Virus record (IMG/VR): IMGVR_UViG_3300023049_000165
Location: 1 to 29,252 of that record
DNA length: 29,252 nt
Source: a virus
Strand: one strand, 5' to 3'
Part shown: positions 1 to 7,158 of the stretch, piece by piece
Position numbering within the stretch: position 1 is the stretch's first letter
How the letters are laid out: every line of letters starts with the position of its first letter
The notes under the pieces: model-generated
Seen by the model: only the letters and a program-made list of their open reading frames with translations
Told to the model about the DNA's origin: nothing
Database searches by the model: none
Program-made: the position numbers and the translations under genes

Positions 1-589
1 ATAACAGTCCGAGAGCGGATCGTATACCATTAGGACCTCGTCGTCCTGAGATGTGAACGTTGATCTTGAAGTCTTGGAATTCTCGCCCGAACCCCATCCA
101 CCGCGCCATGGTTGCATGATACTCAAACTCCTCTATGCTTCGTCGTACAATATCGTCGTTATCACTAGCAAGCACGGTAAATTGGCCCGGATGGAAGCTA
201 AGCCTAACATCGTGCTGCCTAGCAATGTCACCAACTCGGGCAAAATGCGTTTCGCAGTAGTTTCGAACGTCTGGCAGTTGCCAATAGTACTGCCAATCTT
301 GTTGAGTGTATACAGGTAAGCAGTCGCTGCCCAGCCGGACCATCCTGCGGTTTGCGGGTAAAGCAGAGACGTATTTAATTAGCTCCTTAAAAGAGTTGAT
401 GTTGTGCACCATAATATCCCACAGGCGTTGCTCAGCTACCTCACGTGTTTGACGGTTGAGCCATTGTACAGTTGTGGACTTGGTATTGAGAGGCCGTTGC
501 AGTTCTTCCAGCAACTTTTTGGGCTGATCTTGATTAGAGTGTAAAAATTTACACGCCCAGCCTATTCTTGGTATATCTTGTCTAAACAT
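1..589 (-). CDS. uvdE: UV damage endonuclease UvdE/UvsE (C-terminus beyond window)
   Basis: The reverse strand reads an open frame of 196 codons from ATG at 589 to the window edge without a stop, so only the N-terminal two thirds is present. UvdE-family TIM-barrel motifs are visible in order: RIGWACKFL near the N-terminus, RLGSDCLPVYT, then RLSFHPGQFTVLAS with the metal-binding His, and INVHISGRRG near the end. The family nicks DNA 5' of UV photoproducts and other lesions to start excision repair. The start is preceded by a GGAAGA ribosome-binding site and by a sigma70-like promoter at 626-653. The gene is divergent from the GIY-YIG gene at 653. The family call is secure; the missing C-terminal metal ligands cannot be checked. 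Confidence 0.9.
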   Translation of the reverse strand, partial: MFRQDIPRIGWACKFLHSNQDQPKKLLEELQRPLNTKSTTVQWLNRQTREVAEQRLWDIMVHNINSFKELIKYVSALPANRRMVRLGSDCLPVYTQQDWQYYWQLPDVRNYCETHFARVGDIARQHDVRLSFHPGQFTVLASDNDDIVRRSIEEFEYHATMARWMGFGREFQDFKINVHISGRRGPNGIRSALGLL

Positions 590-625
590 TGTTATCTTCC
601 GTATTTGCAAGCGAATGTATAATAC

Positions 626-653
626 AGTATACACGCTTATAAGGAAAAGTCAA
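626..653 (-). promoter_or_regulatory. sigma70-like promoter for uvdE
   Basis: Read on the minus strand: TTGACT, 16-nt spacer, TATACT, followed 37 nt later by the uvdE start. The -35 box overlaps the first base of the divergent GIY-YIG start codon at 653. Confidence 0.6.
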
Positions 654-1348
654 TGGCCAATTTATCAAAATCACGTAAACTTAAATATCATTTTGTCTAT
701 AAGACAACAAATCTTATTAATAATAAAATATATATCGGAGCTCACTCAACAAATACCATAGATGACAACTATCTCGGGTCTGGAAAATTACTACAACATG
801 CTATTATAAAGTATGGAAAGACTAATTTTAATCGCGAAGTATTATTTTATTTTTCTACTCCGGAAGAAATGTTCGAAAAAGAAAAAGAACTCGTTACAGA
901 GGAATTCATTTCCTCTGTAACAGTTTATAATATTGTTACCGGCGGATTCGGCGGTCTTAACAAAGGTGCTTTAGGATTGCGTCACTTAACCAACGTAGAT
1001 ACTGGAGAAGTTATTGCTGTTAGTATGTCTAAGACTACGCAACTTCTGTCCGAAGGTTGGATTTTTAAAGGAGTAACGCCGTCAAATAAGGGGAAAATTT
1101 ATGTCTATAAAGACAACAGGCGCATTGCAGTACTAGCTACTGAATTGCCTGAATATATACAAAACGGGTGGGCCCGAGGTTATCCAAAATCTCCCACGTA
1201 CGGAAAAATCTGGATCTATTCTAAAACCGAGGACCGGTACTCTTTATGTGACAAGGACGAGTTAAGTGAGTATATATCAAATGGATGGATAAAACAAAAG
1301 TGGGCTGGTAGTAAAAAGGCAGTATTTGGGTTAACAAAAACGGTGTAA
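653..1348 (+). CDS. GIY-YIG homing endonuclease, frameshifted near its 3' end
   Basis: The N-terminal GIY-YIG nuclease domain is clear: VYKTTNLINNKIYIG at about residues 15-29, followed by LGSGKLLQHAIIKYG. The C-terminal half has three imperfect repeats of about 36 residues ending in a GW(I/A) core (GW at residues 135, 172 and 211), probably DNA-contacting modules. The frame stops at 1348, but the -1 frame from 1315 continues with a fourth repeat to a stop at 1425. Adding one A to the five-A run at 1313-1317 restores a single reading frame. AAGGAAAAG before the ATG serves as the ribosome-binding site. It is the only convincing plus-strand gene in the window and lies between uvdE and a promoter that points toward uvdE, which fits a mobile insertion. 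Confidence 0.8.
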   Translation: MANLSKSRKLKYHFVYKTTNLINNKIYIGAHSTNTIDDNYLGSGKLLQHAIIKYGKTNFNREVLFYFSTPEEMFEKEKELVTEEFISSVTVYNIVTGGFGGLNKGALGLRHLTNVDTGEVIAVSMSKTTQLLSEGWIFKGVTPSNKGKIYVYKDNRRIAVLATELPEYIQNGWARGYPKSPTYGKIWIYSKTEDRYSLCDKDELSEYISNGWIKQKWAGSKKAVFGLTKTV

Positions 1349-1425
1349 GAAAACGAGTATCGTCTGACCAGGTCTCAGAATTTTTGTCTAACGGATGGAT
1401 TAAAGGAAAATTAATCCATCCGTAG
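1315..1425 (+). other. Out-of-frame C-terminal repeat of the GIY-YIG protein
   Basis: In the -1 frame relative to 653-1348 this stretch reads KGSIWVNKNGVRKRV and then SEFLSNGWIKGK before TAG at 1423. That aligns with the in-frame repeats containing GKIYVYKDNRR...NGWARG and GKIWIYSKTED...NGWIKQ. It is the fourth repeat of the same protein, separated by a one-base loss in a poly-A run. A real disabling indel, a sequencing error or -1 slippage at AAA-AAG would all give this picture. Confidence 0.7.
1391..1423 (+). terminator. Perfect 13-bp hairpin at the 3' end of the GIY-YIG gene
   Basis: ACGGATGGATTAA at 1391-1403 pairs perfectly with 1411-1423 around a 7-nt A-rich loop. It overlaps the last codons of the fourth repeat. 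There is no U tract, so it could be a transcript-end stabiliser, a factor-dependent terminator or a barrier to convergent transcription. Confidence 0.5.
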
Positions 1426-1485
1426 TGTTCTCGTAATATTCTGATCGAACATTAATGCTCCGTACTGTTATGTGATTATGTACAC

Positions 1486-1514
1486 AGTATACAGTAAGAT
1501 CAAGAGAATGTCAA
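1486..1514 (-). promoter_or_regulatory. Consensus sigma70-like promoter, antisense to the GIY-YIG gene
   Basis: TTGACA (1509-1514), 17-nt spacer, TATACT (1486-1491) on the minus strand. No minus-strand gene follows until uvdE at 589, so a transcript from here would run antisense through the whole GIY-YIG gene. This fits an original uvdE promoter displaced when the endonuclease gene inserted. The 44 nt between it and the glycosyltransferase stop at 1559 contain nothing recognisable. Confidence 0.6.
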
Positions 1515-1558
1515 CCTGATTAAAGGAGCCGCTGGCGAGTGCTAATAGTATTCACCCT

Positions 1559-2263
1559 TTAGCCCCAGTTTTTTTGAACCCATGGATCTTTGCAAACGTG
1601 AGGGTTAGGACTGCCGTGAAATACTGCTATAGAAGTGCCAGGGCCAACTTTCGGATTGCCAGGCGTAAGAAAGTCTCGCTGATCTCTCGGTCCGTTGCCC
1701 AATTTAGGGTTTCCTCTCATCTCCCATTTATAACTTTGGATCCATTCGGTAGGCCAGTACTCGTAGTTAGTTTCTATTTGGTAGTACATCCATTCCTGAT
1801 CCCCGAGGAATCTTTTACATATTTTTGCAGAGTCTTCGATAAAGTTAGTATATACGTGCGAGTGCTGTCCTGTTTCTAATCTAAATATACTTGAGTTAAA
1901 CTTCTTAAAGCCTTTGAATCGACAACGATTAAAGTCCTGTATAATAAAGAATTTGCCCGGACTAATCTTAAGTAGTTTGTCTATGTTATCGAATACAATT
2001 ATATCTAAGTCTAGAAATAAAATAGTACCTTCTAATAAAAAATTAGGATCAAAGAACATAGGTTTGTACCACCATCCGGATGCTCCTTTTATCAAAGACA
2101 AAGGCTCAACTCTAATTTCAGGAGATATGCCTGATGAATCCTCAGTAAAACAAACAAACTCGTGGTCTATTGTAAGGTTACGTTCGACCATTGCATGCAG
2201 CTTATTTACGTACTCTGCAGAATACTTAGTACCCCACTTTAGACACACAACATAATTAGTCAA
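1559..2263 (-). CDS. Glycosyltransferase-like protein (DXD motif)
   Basis: This 234-residue protein opens with TNYVVCLKWGTKYSAEYVN, a typical beginning for phage and marine GT8-like glycosyltransferases. A hydrophobic strand ending in FLDLDI (about residues 83-88) supplies the DXD nucleotide-sugar/metal motif. NSSIF, GDQEW and a C-terminal VFHGSPNPH follow, as expected for a GT-A fold. The frame starts with TTG at 2263, preceded by GAGGG at good spacing; no nearby ATG gives a complete N-terminus. The acceptor is unknown and could be a structural protein, host surface glycan or DNA. A TATAAT-like box lies about 30-40 nt upstream, but no good -35 box was seen. Confidence 0.75.
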   Translation of the reverse strand: MTNYVVCLKWGTKYSAEYVNKLHAMVERNLTIDHEFVCFTEDSSGISPEIRVEPLSLIKGASGWWYKPMFFDPNFLLEGTILFLDLDIIVFDNIDKLLKISPGKFFIIQDFNRCRFKGFKKFNSSIFRLETGQHSHVYTNFIEDSAKICKRFLGDQEWMYYQIETNYEYWPTEWIQSYKWEMRGNPKLGNGPRDQRDFLTPGNPKVGPGTSIAVFHGSPNPHVCKDPWVQKNWG

Positions 2264-2318
2264 ACTAACCCTCGCTTTTGCTATTTCTGTTAATGATTAA
2301 ATTATAGTCTCGGATATC

Positions 2319-2831
2319 TCATTCTAATCCTTCAAACAGATCTTCGCCCCATTCTCTATGTCCGATACGATGTGCTTCGTTAGTCTGAGTCTCTCGCACA
2401 GATACTTTAAAGCACCATAGACGCTCTGCTTCGCTGTCGCCCCACATATCTGGAATAAACACTCCGTTAACGTATTTGTAGATCATATCAGCAAGTCCTT
2501 CACAGCCCAGTCTTGGCAAAATAGTCAACTTCATAATACCACGACGCTCTGCTTCCTTGTACCAGTCGAGGTGAGGGTCATCTGAACTACATAAAGTAGT
2601 GTGATCGAACTGATCTTGCAGTACTTTCTTTAGCTCTTTCAGCCCGCCGTAATCTGCACACCAGTTTCTTGCGTCTAATTCGTTAGTTCCAAAGTAGAAC
2701 TTCATGGAGAAGCTGTAACCGTGAAGGATATTACAATGGCTATCTGCTCTCCATTGTCTGTAAGCACACGCAAATTCATCTATGTATTCCTTAGTACTAA
2801 CATACTTGTATGTTACAGGTGTAACTGTCAT
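2319..2831 (-). CDS. 6-pyruvoyl-tetrahydropterin synthase / QueD-like protein with altered zinc site
   Basis: The 170-residue protein aligns with QueD/PTPS. C33 sits in HCNILHGYSF, corresponding to the catalytic Cys of the family segment CGRLHGHSF; D76-H77 in FDHTTL and E147 in VRET match the catalytic Asp-His and substrate-binding Glu. Two of the three family zinc His ligands appear to be Tyr: FACAYRQW (Y24) replaces the usual AAHR, and HGY (Y39) replaces HGH, leaving only H37. QueD makes 6-carboxytetrahydropterin for 7-deazaguanine (queuosine/archaeosine-type) synthesis. No other gene of that pathway is in the window, so a changed activity or metal site is possible. The family is clear; the activity is uncertain. 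Confidence 0.75.
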   Translation of the reverse strand: MTVTPVTYKYVSTKEYIDEFACAYRQWRADSHCNILHGYSFSMKFYFGTNELDARNWCADYGGLKELKKVLQDQFDHTTLCSSDDPHLDWYKEAERRGIMKLTILPRLGCEGLADMIYKYVNGVFIPDMWGDSEAERLWCFKVSVRETQTNEAHRIGHREWGEDLFEGLE

Positions 2832-2907
2832 TTCTTATCTCCGTTGAGTAAAGTTAACGACACGCAGAGTGTTTAGAGTGGGGTGAGCGCCGGAGGCCAC
2901 TAATACT

Positions 2908-3165
2908 TCAGTTACTTATTTTCTTGTCCGTTTTGCGTCTGTCTTTTGGACAGGTGTTTTCTTGTATTCTAGCTTCTTCTAGCCTGCGATTTACATCCAC
3001 TATCTCACTAGAAATCTGCTTTACTTCTTCTGCAACACTTGCTGTATCTCTAGATGCCTGGTCCAACATTACTCTAATACGCAGCCATGTTCTTATGCCC
3101 AACGTACCGAGTACTATTATTAGAGTTGCAAGTGCTATTTCTGTATAAATGATTATTTCAGTCAT
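2908..3165 (-). CDS. Small membrane protein with cytoplasmic coiled coil
   Basis: This is an 85-residue protein that I do not recognise. An N-terminal hydrophobic segment of about 22 residues (from IIIYTEIALATLIIVLG) is followed by a heptad-rich, charged helix (about residues 33-67) and a Lys-rich tail. This architecture resembles small phage inner-membrane proteins, for example holin or spanin partners, but no diagnostic feature supports such a role. It lies 19 nt upstream of the next frame to the right of the protease stop, so it probably shares transcripts with it. Confidence 0.6.
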   Translation of the reverse strand: MTEIIIYTEIALATLIIVLGTLGIRTWLRIRVMLDQASRDTASVAEEVKQISSEIVDVNRRLEEARIQENTCPKDRRKTDKKISN

Positions 3166-3184
3166 ATCTTATACTTTAATTTTA

Positions 3185-4489
3185 CTACAGAATTAGAAAT
3201 AATACAAGACTTATAACAACTGCTGCTGTTGCTATTGTTATTTGTTTCTTCTTGTACCACTTAGTTTTTTCTTTAACAGGCGGTTTTGGCTCTGGCTCTG
3301 GCTTAGGTGCTGGTTTTGGCTCTGGCACTGGCTCTGGCACTGGCTTTGGTTCCGGCGCTGGCTTAGGTGCTGGTACCGGCTCCTGCTTTTCTTTAAATAT
3401 AGGAAGTAAAAAGACAGATGACACCATGTTAGTGGTTGATTCGCTGTACTTTCCTGCGAATTCAACTTTGGTGCACTGGTCTGTTAAAAGGCTAATTGCT
3501 CTCTTTACTTCTTCGCGACTAGTAAGTTTTGCTGAACCGTCTAGCAACATTGCCATTATGCCTGCAACAACAGGACACGCTGCTGATGTTCCGCTGGCAC
3601 TTCCTAGTTCGTCTTTTTCTCGATAGTTTGCTACTGTGCCGGCATGTCCAGGCGCCCACATAGTTAAGTCGGTACCGTAGTTTGTATACGAAGCCGGACC
3701 AACACTTAACGGATCATTAGGGAACCGTTTTCTTAGGGCGCCGATTGCCATAACGTCTGTATACCCTGCGGGGTATCTAACTTCGTTCTCACGATTATTT
3801 CCGGCAGCAGCAATACAAACTACGCCTGCATCAATTAACTTCCTCATACTAATATTATATGAATGACTAGGTGTCCGAGAGCTAAAGCTCATAGAAAGAA
3901 TAGACGGTCTGTCGTCTTCTTTGTTTATATGATGTTTTAAGATAGTATCGAGTACTTTTAGTCCCTCGGAATGCGTAAAATTATATCGACAGTTGTAAAG
4001 TTTAACAGACTTTGCTGTGCCGTGCTTCCAGCCGCCGGCGCACCCTGCGCACATTGTTCCGTGCTGAGGCGACCGAACATCACCTCCGTAATCTTTTCCA
4101 TCGTAACTAAAGATAGTTTCTACCCGGCCGCCGAACTCTTCGTGGTCTAACCGTATGCCACTATCCATAATGTAAATATCTACGCCACTGGCCTTGTTAG
4201 GGAAGTGATATTCGTTACCTTTAATCCCAGAAACGCTAGGCAAGAACCAATTCTCAACATTTGTTTGCTGATTAAGGGCTCCTTGCTTACTAAGTTCTAA
4301 ATTATCAACGTTGTCTTCGCCAGGCTCTTCTACGTAAAGTACTCCAGGAATGGCAAGGAGGTCTTCTTTACTTTTTTCTGTCTCCACAATTACTAATTCA
4401 GGAATTGCTTGGGGCTTGCCTACTTTGCTGCATACTTTCTCTAGTTCTTTACGTACAGATGCGTCAGAGATTTCTATAATGTATTTCAT
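3185..4489 (-). CDS. Subtilisin-like (S8) serine protease with C-terminal membrane anchor
   Basis: The 434-residue protein has an I9-like propeptide (about residues 1-60, ending in a VLYVEEPGE-type segment). The S8 catalytic domain carries Asp109 (IMDSG), His143 (QHGTMCAG), oxyanion Asn231 (AAGNN) and Ser302 (GTSAACPV). A Pro/Glu/Lys repeat linker spans residues 371-404. A basic cluster (KWYKKK) and a final hydrophobic segment of about 19 residues form a C-terminal anchor. There is no N-terminal signal peptide. The protein looks tail-anchored, with the protease on the cytoplasmic side, unless a special export route is used. A GAGGA ribosome-binding site and a GATAAATA box (4513-4520) precede the start, suggesting late expression. 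Substrates are unknown; prohead or host protein processing is possible. Confidence 0.9.
   Translation of the reverse strand: MKYIIEISDASVRKELEKVCSKVGKPQAIPELVIVETEKSKEDLLAIPGVLYVEEPGEDNVDNLELSKQGALNQQTNVENWFLPSVSGIKGNEYHFPNKASGVDIYIMDSGIRLDHEEFGGRVETIFSYDGKDYGGDVRSPQHGTMCAGCAGGWKHGTAKSVKLYNCRYNFTHSEGLKVLDTILKHHINKEDDRPSILSMSFSSRTPSHSYNISMRKLIDAGVVCIAAAGNNRENEVRYPAGYTDVMAIGALRKRFPNDPLSVGPASYTNYGTDLTMWAPGHAGTVANYREKDELGSASGTSAACPVVAGIMAMLLDGSAKLTSREEVKRAISLLTDQCTKVEFAGKYSESTTNMVSSVFLLPIFKEKQEPVPAPKPAPEPKPVPEPVPEPKPAPKPEPEPKPPVKEKTKWYKKKQITIATAAVVISLVLFLIL
3278..3379 (-). repeat. Proline-rich repeat linker of the protease
   Basis: The DNA consists of degenerate tandem units that read on the plus strand as variations of GGCTCTGGC and GGTGCTGGT. 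They encode alternating Pro with Glu, Lys, Ala and Val (PAPKPAPEPKP style). It is probably a rigid spacer between the catalytic domain and the membrane anchor, and its length is likely to vary between relatives through repeat slippage. Confidence 0.8.
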
Positions 4490-4512
4490 TTTTGTCCTCG
4501 GTTTATTAAAAC

Positions 4513-4520
4513 TATTTATC
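4513..4520 (-). promoter_or_regulatory. Late-promoter-like box GATAAATA before the protease
   Basis: GATAAATA on the minus strand ends 24 nt before the protease ATG. The same octamer recurs at suitable distances before four other genes in this window. It resembles the T4 late promoter TATAAATA and the cyanophage form NATAAATA. Confidence 0.55.
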
Positions 4521-4544
4521 GTAACACAGTAACCTGTAGATCTT

Positions 4545-4814
4545 TTAAGATTTTGACCATTTTAGCCTATACATAGTCGCGTGTCTTGGTTCGAAGACAG
4601 CACTAACAGCAACCTTGTGTAAACCTAATACATAATTCGGCCACTCGAGTATCTTTAACCCTTTTGCATGCTCCACGCACCATTTTCCTTTTGGGGATTC
4701 TATCCATTCATCGATAATGTGTTTGATAGATTTGTCTTTGGTTTTCTGAGACCGAGCATACATATCTTCGTCGCTGTAACTGAAAACAGTTATCCTTTCA
4801 TACATATGGTTCAT
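4545..4814 (-). CDS. Small hypothetical protein, paralogue of the next gene upstream
   Basis: This is an 89-residue protein of unknown function. It shares a layout with the 91-residue product of 4825-5100: a helix with a Trp (IDEWIES against IEAWKER), then GKWCVEH against GQWVKEN, and a C-terminal strand pair ending YRLKWS against FVLKFS. The two genes are 10 nt apart and look like an old tandem duplication. The ribosome-binding site is weak, and translation may depend on coupling. I cannot assign a function. Confidence 0.65.
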   Translation of the reverse strand: MNHMYERITVFSYSDEDMYARSQKTKDKSIKHIIDEWIESPKGKWCVEHAKGLKILEWPNYVLGLHKVAVSAVFEPRHATMYRLKWSKS

Positions 4815-4824
4815 ATGTCTTAGC

Positions 4825-5100
4825 TCATGAAAACTTTAACACGAAGAACGTATGCTGTTTCACTGTCATGTATCCAAAAACTATTACGTCTCTTGAAGCA
4901 AGAAGTTGGTTACTTTGGTCTATTGAACTTATTTCTACACAATTCTCTTTGACCCATTGACCTACTGTACTTCTCTCCTTCCATGCTTCAATAGATGCGT
5001 TGATAAGATAATCAGTTGACATGACATCAACGCTGAAACGATGTACGATATATCTCTTATAGACAACATCGTTTATTACGATATTCTCCTGGTTCTTCAT
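4825..5100 (-). CDS. Small hypothetical protein, paralogue of the next gene downstream
   Basis: This is a 91-residue protein of unknown function. Its ATG overlaps the stop of gene 52 as ATGA, so it is probably translationally coupled to the topoisomerase medium subunit. The core VHRFSVDVM, an amphipathic helix with EAWKERSTVGQWVKEN and a C-terminal strand TFFVLKFS are mirrored in the 4545-4814 product. The coupling suggests co-expression with the topoisomerase but proves no interaction. Confidence 0.7.
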   Translation of the reverse strand: MKNQENIVINDVVYKRYIVHRFSVDVMSTDYLINASIEAWKERSTVGQWVKENCVEISSIDQSNQLLASRDVIVFGYMTVKQHTFFVLKFS

Positions 5101-6446
5101 AAGTTCAGAGCACGTAGGTCGTTAATCAAAATGTCTTCAAATGTGTTCTTGCTGTAGTCGGCGATATCTTGTTTTAGTTCTGCACTCTTTTTGCGCAACT
5201 TAGCAATCTCTTCTTTGGTCAATGACCGCATGGGCAGCGTTAAGAATTTTTCTACTCTGCCTTCAAGCAGCGAAGAATATGTTTCAGCTTGTTTTACTAT
5301 AACAGATTCTGCCTGATTACGCAACTCAATTTCTTCTTCGATTACGCCTTTGATGAATTTAATCTTTGCGTCGGCATAATCCATGTCGTCCTGCATCTTT
5401 TGCAGAATATAGTTCTTGCGTAGCTCGTTATATTCAATACGCTTTGCGTACCACGTGTCCAGCAAGTGCTTGAGACTTTCAAAGATAGTAATTTTGTTGT
5501 TCTCGTCAATGCAAGTGAAGTTCTCGGAAATTCTTTTGATTAACTTAAACTTGTTGAGTATCCACTCGTCGTCCTTTTCGCCGAACGCACGATCCACGTG
5601 TACTTCGAATTCAAACTGATCATTGTCTGACAAATCATCGTAGTCTTTGATGATCTTGTCCTCCAATAGTTTGTCCAAAACGGCCTGGTACTGCTTGAGC
5701 GTATAGCCCACTGGGATACTTGTAATCAGTATGCGATGCTTTGTCTTGCGCGTAAAGCTGCCTTTGACCTGCCACTGTACTGAGCTGTCACCTTTCTCAA
5801 CTGTACACTGCATGCCTTCCCAATGTGGAGTTAGGTTCGCTGTGATGCGCTTGCCTTCCGCTTTCTGTCTGACCCACTTGGCAATCTCTGAACTCTTGCG
5901 TGGGAAGATTTTCTGTGCGTAGCCTATGCTCACGCCTTCTGCTCCGTTGATTGCCAGCATGGGCAACACAGGCACAAAGAAGCGAGGCTCAATTTTGGAT
6001 CCTTCAAAACTCTGATGCATCAAGTTGACTGTGTCTTCTTTGACAAACAGGTTCTTGAGAATAGGATTCATCCTTGCAAAGATATAGCGTGTTGCTGCTG
6101 CGTCGTTGATGAACGCTGAACCAAAGTTGCCGTCGCCTTCTAGCAGGGGAATATTGTTGCCACATCCTACGTAGTCAGCAGTCATATTGACAATAGTGCC
6201 TTCCAGGCTACCATGCAAATACTGTGAATAGTCTTGCACCCTTGGGCCTAGGTTTGACACTTTTACAAACTTGTCGACGTTCTGCTGAAGCACAGTATAC
6301 AGGATTTTACGACTGGCATTCTTCTGCCCATCTATGTAGTTTGCTAACTTCCGCACGTTGTCGTACACACTAAACGAGATATATTCGTTTTTAAAGAAGT
6401 CTTCAAGCTGGACTACTGGGGTTGCTTGTTGATTAGTTGTTGTCAT
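5097..6446 (-). CDS. 52: DNA topoisomerase II medium subunit (T4 gp52-like)
   Basis: The 449-residue GyrA/ParC-type subunit is close to the 441 residues of T4 gp52. After a short polar N-terminus comes the winged-helix DNA breakage domain: GSLEGTIVNMTADYVG, then NIPLLEGDGNFGSAF and DAAATRYIFARM, where R120-Y121 are the conserved Arg and the transesterifying Tyr. The middle has the tower region (AINGAEGVSIGYAQ) and the C-terminal half is a long coiled coil ending RALNL. I chose ATG at 6446 over an in-frame ATG at 6476, because AGGAC precedes it and the earlier codons lie within the upstream endonuclease gene, which it overlaps by 14 nt. It works with the gp39/gp60-like subunit at 7159-11011. 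Codons 183-201 contain the 54-nt sequence copied in inverse orientation at 19440. Confidence 0.93.
   Translation of the reverse strand: MTTTNQQATPVVQLEDFFKNEYISFSVYDNVRKLANYIDGQKNASRKILYTVLQQNVDKFVKVSNLGPRVQDYSQYLHGSLEGTIVNMTADYVGCGNNIPLLEGDGNFGSAFINDAAATRYIFARMNPILKNLFVKEDTVNLMHQSFEGSKIEPRFFVPVLPMLAINGAEGVSIGYAQKIFPRKSSEIAKWVRQKAEGKRITANLTPHWEGMQCTVEKGDSSVQWQVKGSFTRKTKHRILITSIPVGYTLKQYQAVLDKLLEDKIIKDYDDLSDNDQFEFEVHVDRAFGEKDDEWILNKFKLIKRISENFTCIDENNKITIFESLKHLLDTWYAKRIEYNELRKNYILQKMQDDMDYADAKIKFIKGVIEEEIELRNQAESVIVKQAETYSSLLEGRVEKFLTLPMRSLTKEEIAKLRKKSAELKQDIADYSKNTFEDILINDLRALNL
5846..5899 (-). repeat. 54-nt segment of gene 52 duplicated in inverse orientation at 19440-19493
   Basis: These 54 bases are an exact reverse complement of plus-strand 19440-19493. 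Here they encode the gp52 residues SSEIAKWVRQKAEGKR and neighbours. The match ends sharply on both sides. Confidence 0.9.
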
Positions 6447-7149
6447 TTTGGTCCTGTTTGTGTTTGCAGTTGTCAAAGTGCCATCTTGGCATTATTCCGT
6501 TTCCACCTGCTTTGCCGCAATGCGGACAAATAACTAACTTACGTTTCTGTCCTACATTTGACTGTCTTAGTTTCTCACGGTGCTCATTAGACTTTGTTTT
6601 GCCTCTGGCGGCCGCTGATAACTTCTTACGGGTTTCTTGAGTAAACTCGGCCTTCCAGCCCTCAGCGATTAACTTCTGTCTCGCCTTAGAATAGTTTTCT
6701 CGGTGTTCTACTGTTCTTCGCTTGCCTTTATTGCCCGCTGAAATATTTTGTCGCCATTCTTTAGTAGTAGCACCAAAGTGTTTTCCTTTATTTGATTCTG
6801 ATATTTTCTTTTTCTGCTCATCTGTTTTGGGGATGCCTGCAACGTTAAATTTAGTAGATGCTGCTTTACAGGCGTTATAATATTTTTTACTCGCCGCAAC
6901 TTCATATTTTTCGTGAAGATATATTTCTCTTTTCTCGGCTTCTTGTCTTGTCTCGAAGACGTTATCTATCTTTTTTGTACACCTTCTTTTGATTTTGCCC
7001 CATTCACTTATCCATTGTTTGCTTTGCACAGACCCCATATACGTGTCGTCCTTGGGTTCTACGCCAGCTGGCGCCGTTCGAACTCCTATATATTTCATAT
7101 CGTTTATAGGGTCGTATAGTTCGTAAGTATAATGTTTTCTAGGGCACAT
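6433..7149 (-). CDS. GIY-YIG homing endonuclease with NUMOD3-like repeats and C-terminal zinc finger
   Basis: The 238-residue protein has an N-terminal GIY-YIG-type domain (YTYELYDPINDMKYIGV) and a lysine-rich middle with repeated NUMOD3-like DNA-binding motifs (KISESNKGK, NISAGNKGK, KLSAAARGK, KLRQSNVGQ). A C-terminal finger, CPHCGKAGGNGIMPRWHFDNC, completes it. The gene is squeezed between the topoisomerase C-terminal half (9 nt away) and gene 52, whose first 14 nt it overlaps. The last codons, which encode the Lys/His-rich tail, also hold the gene 52 ribosome-binding site, so the insertion preserves expression of the neighbour. A second endonuclease with the same finger overlaps the gene 39 start at 11008. 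Confidence 0.88.
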   Translation of the reverse strand: MCPRKHYTYELYDPINDMKYIGVRTAPAGVEPKDDTYMGSVQSKQWISEWGKIKRRCTKKIDNVFETRQEAEKREIYLHEKYEVAASKKYYNACKAASTKFNVAGIPKTDEQKKKISESNKGKHFGATTKEWRQNISAGNKGKRRTVEHRENYSKARQKLIAEGWKAEFTQETRKKLSAAARGKTKSNEHREKLRQSNVGQKRKLVICPHCGKAGGNGIMPRWHFDNCKHKQDQNDNN

Positions 7150-7158
7150 GTTTTTATT

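Noticed and set aside
53-319. Plus-strand frame of 88 codons
   Set aside because: It is antisense to the clear UvdE coding sequence on the minus strand and has no ribosome-binding site.
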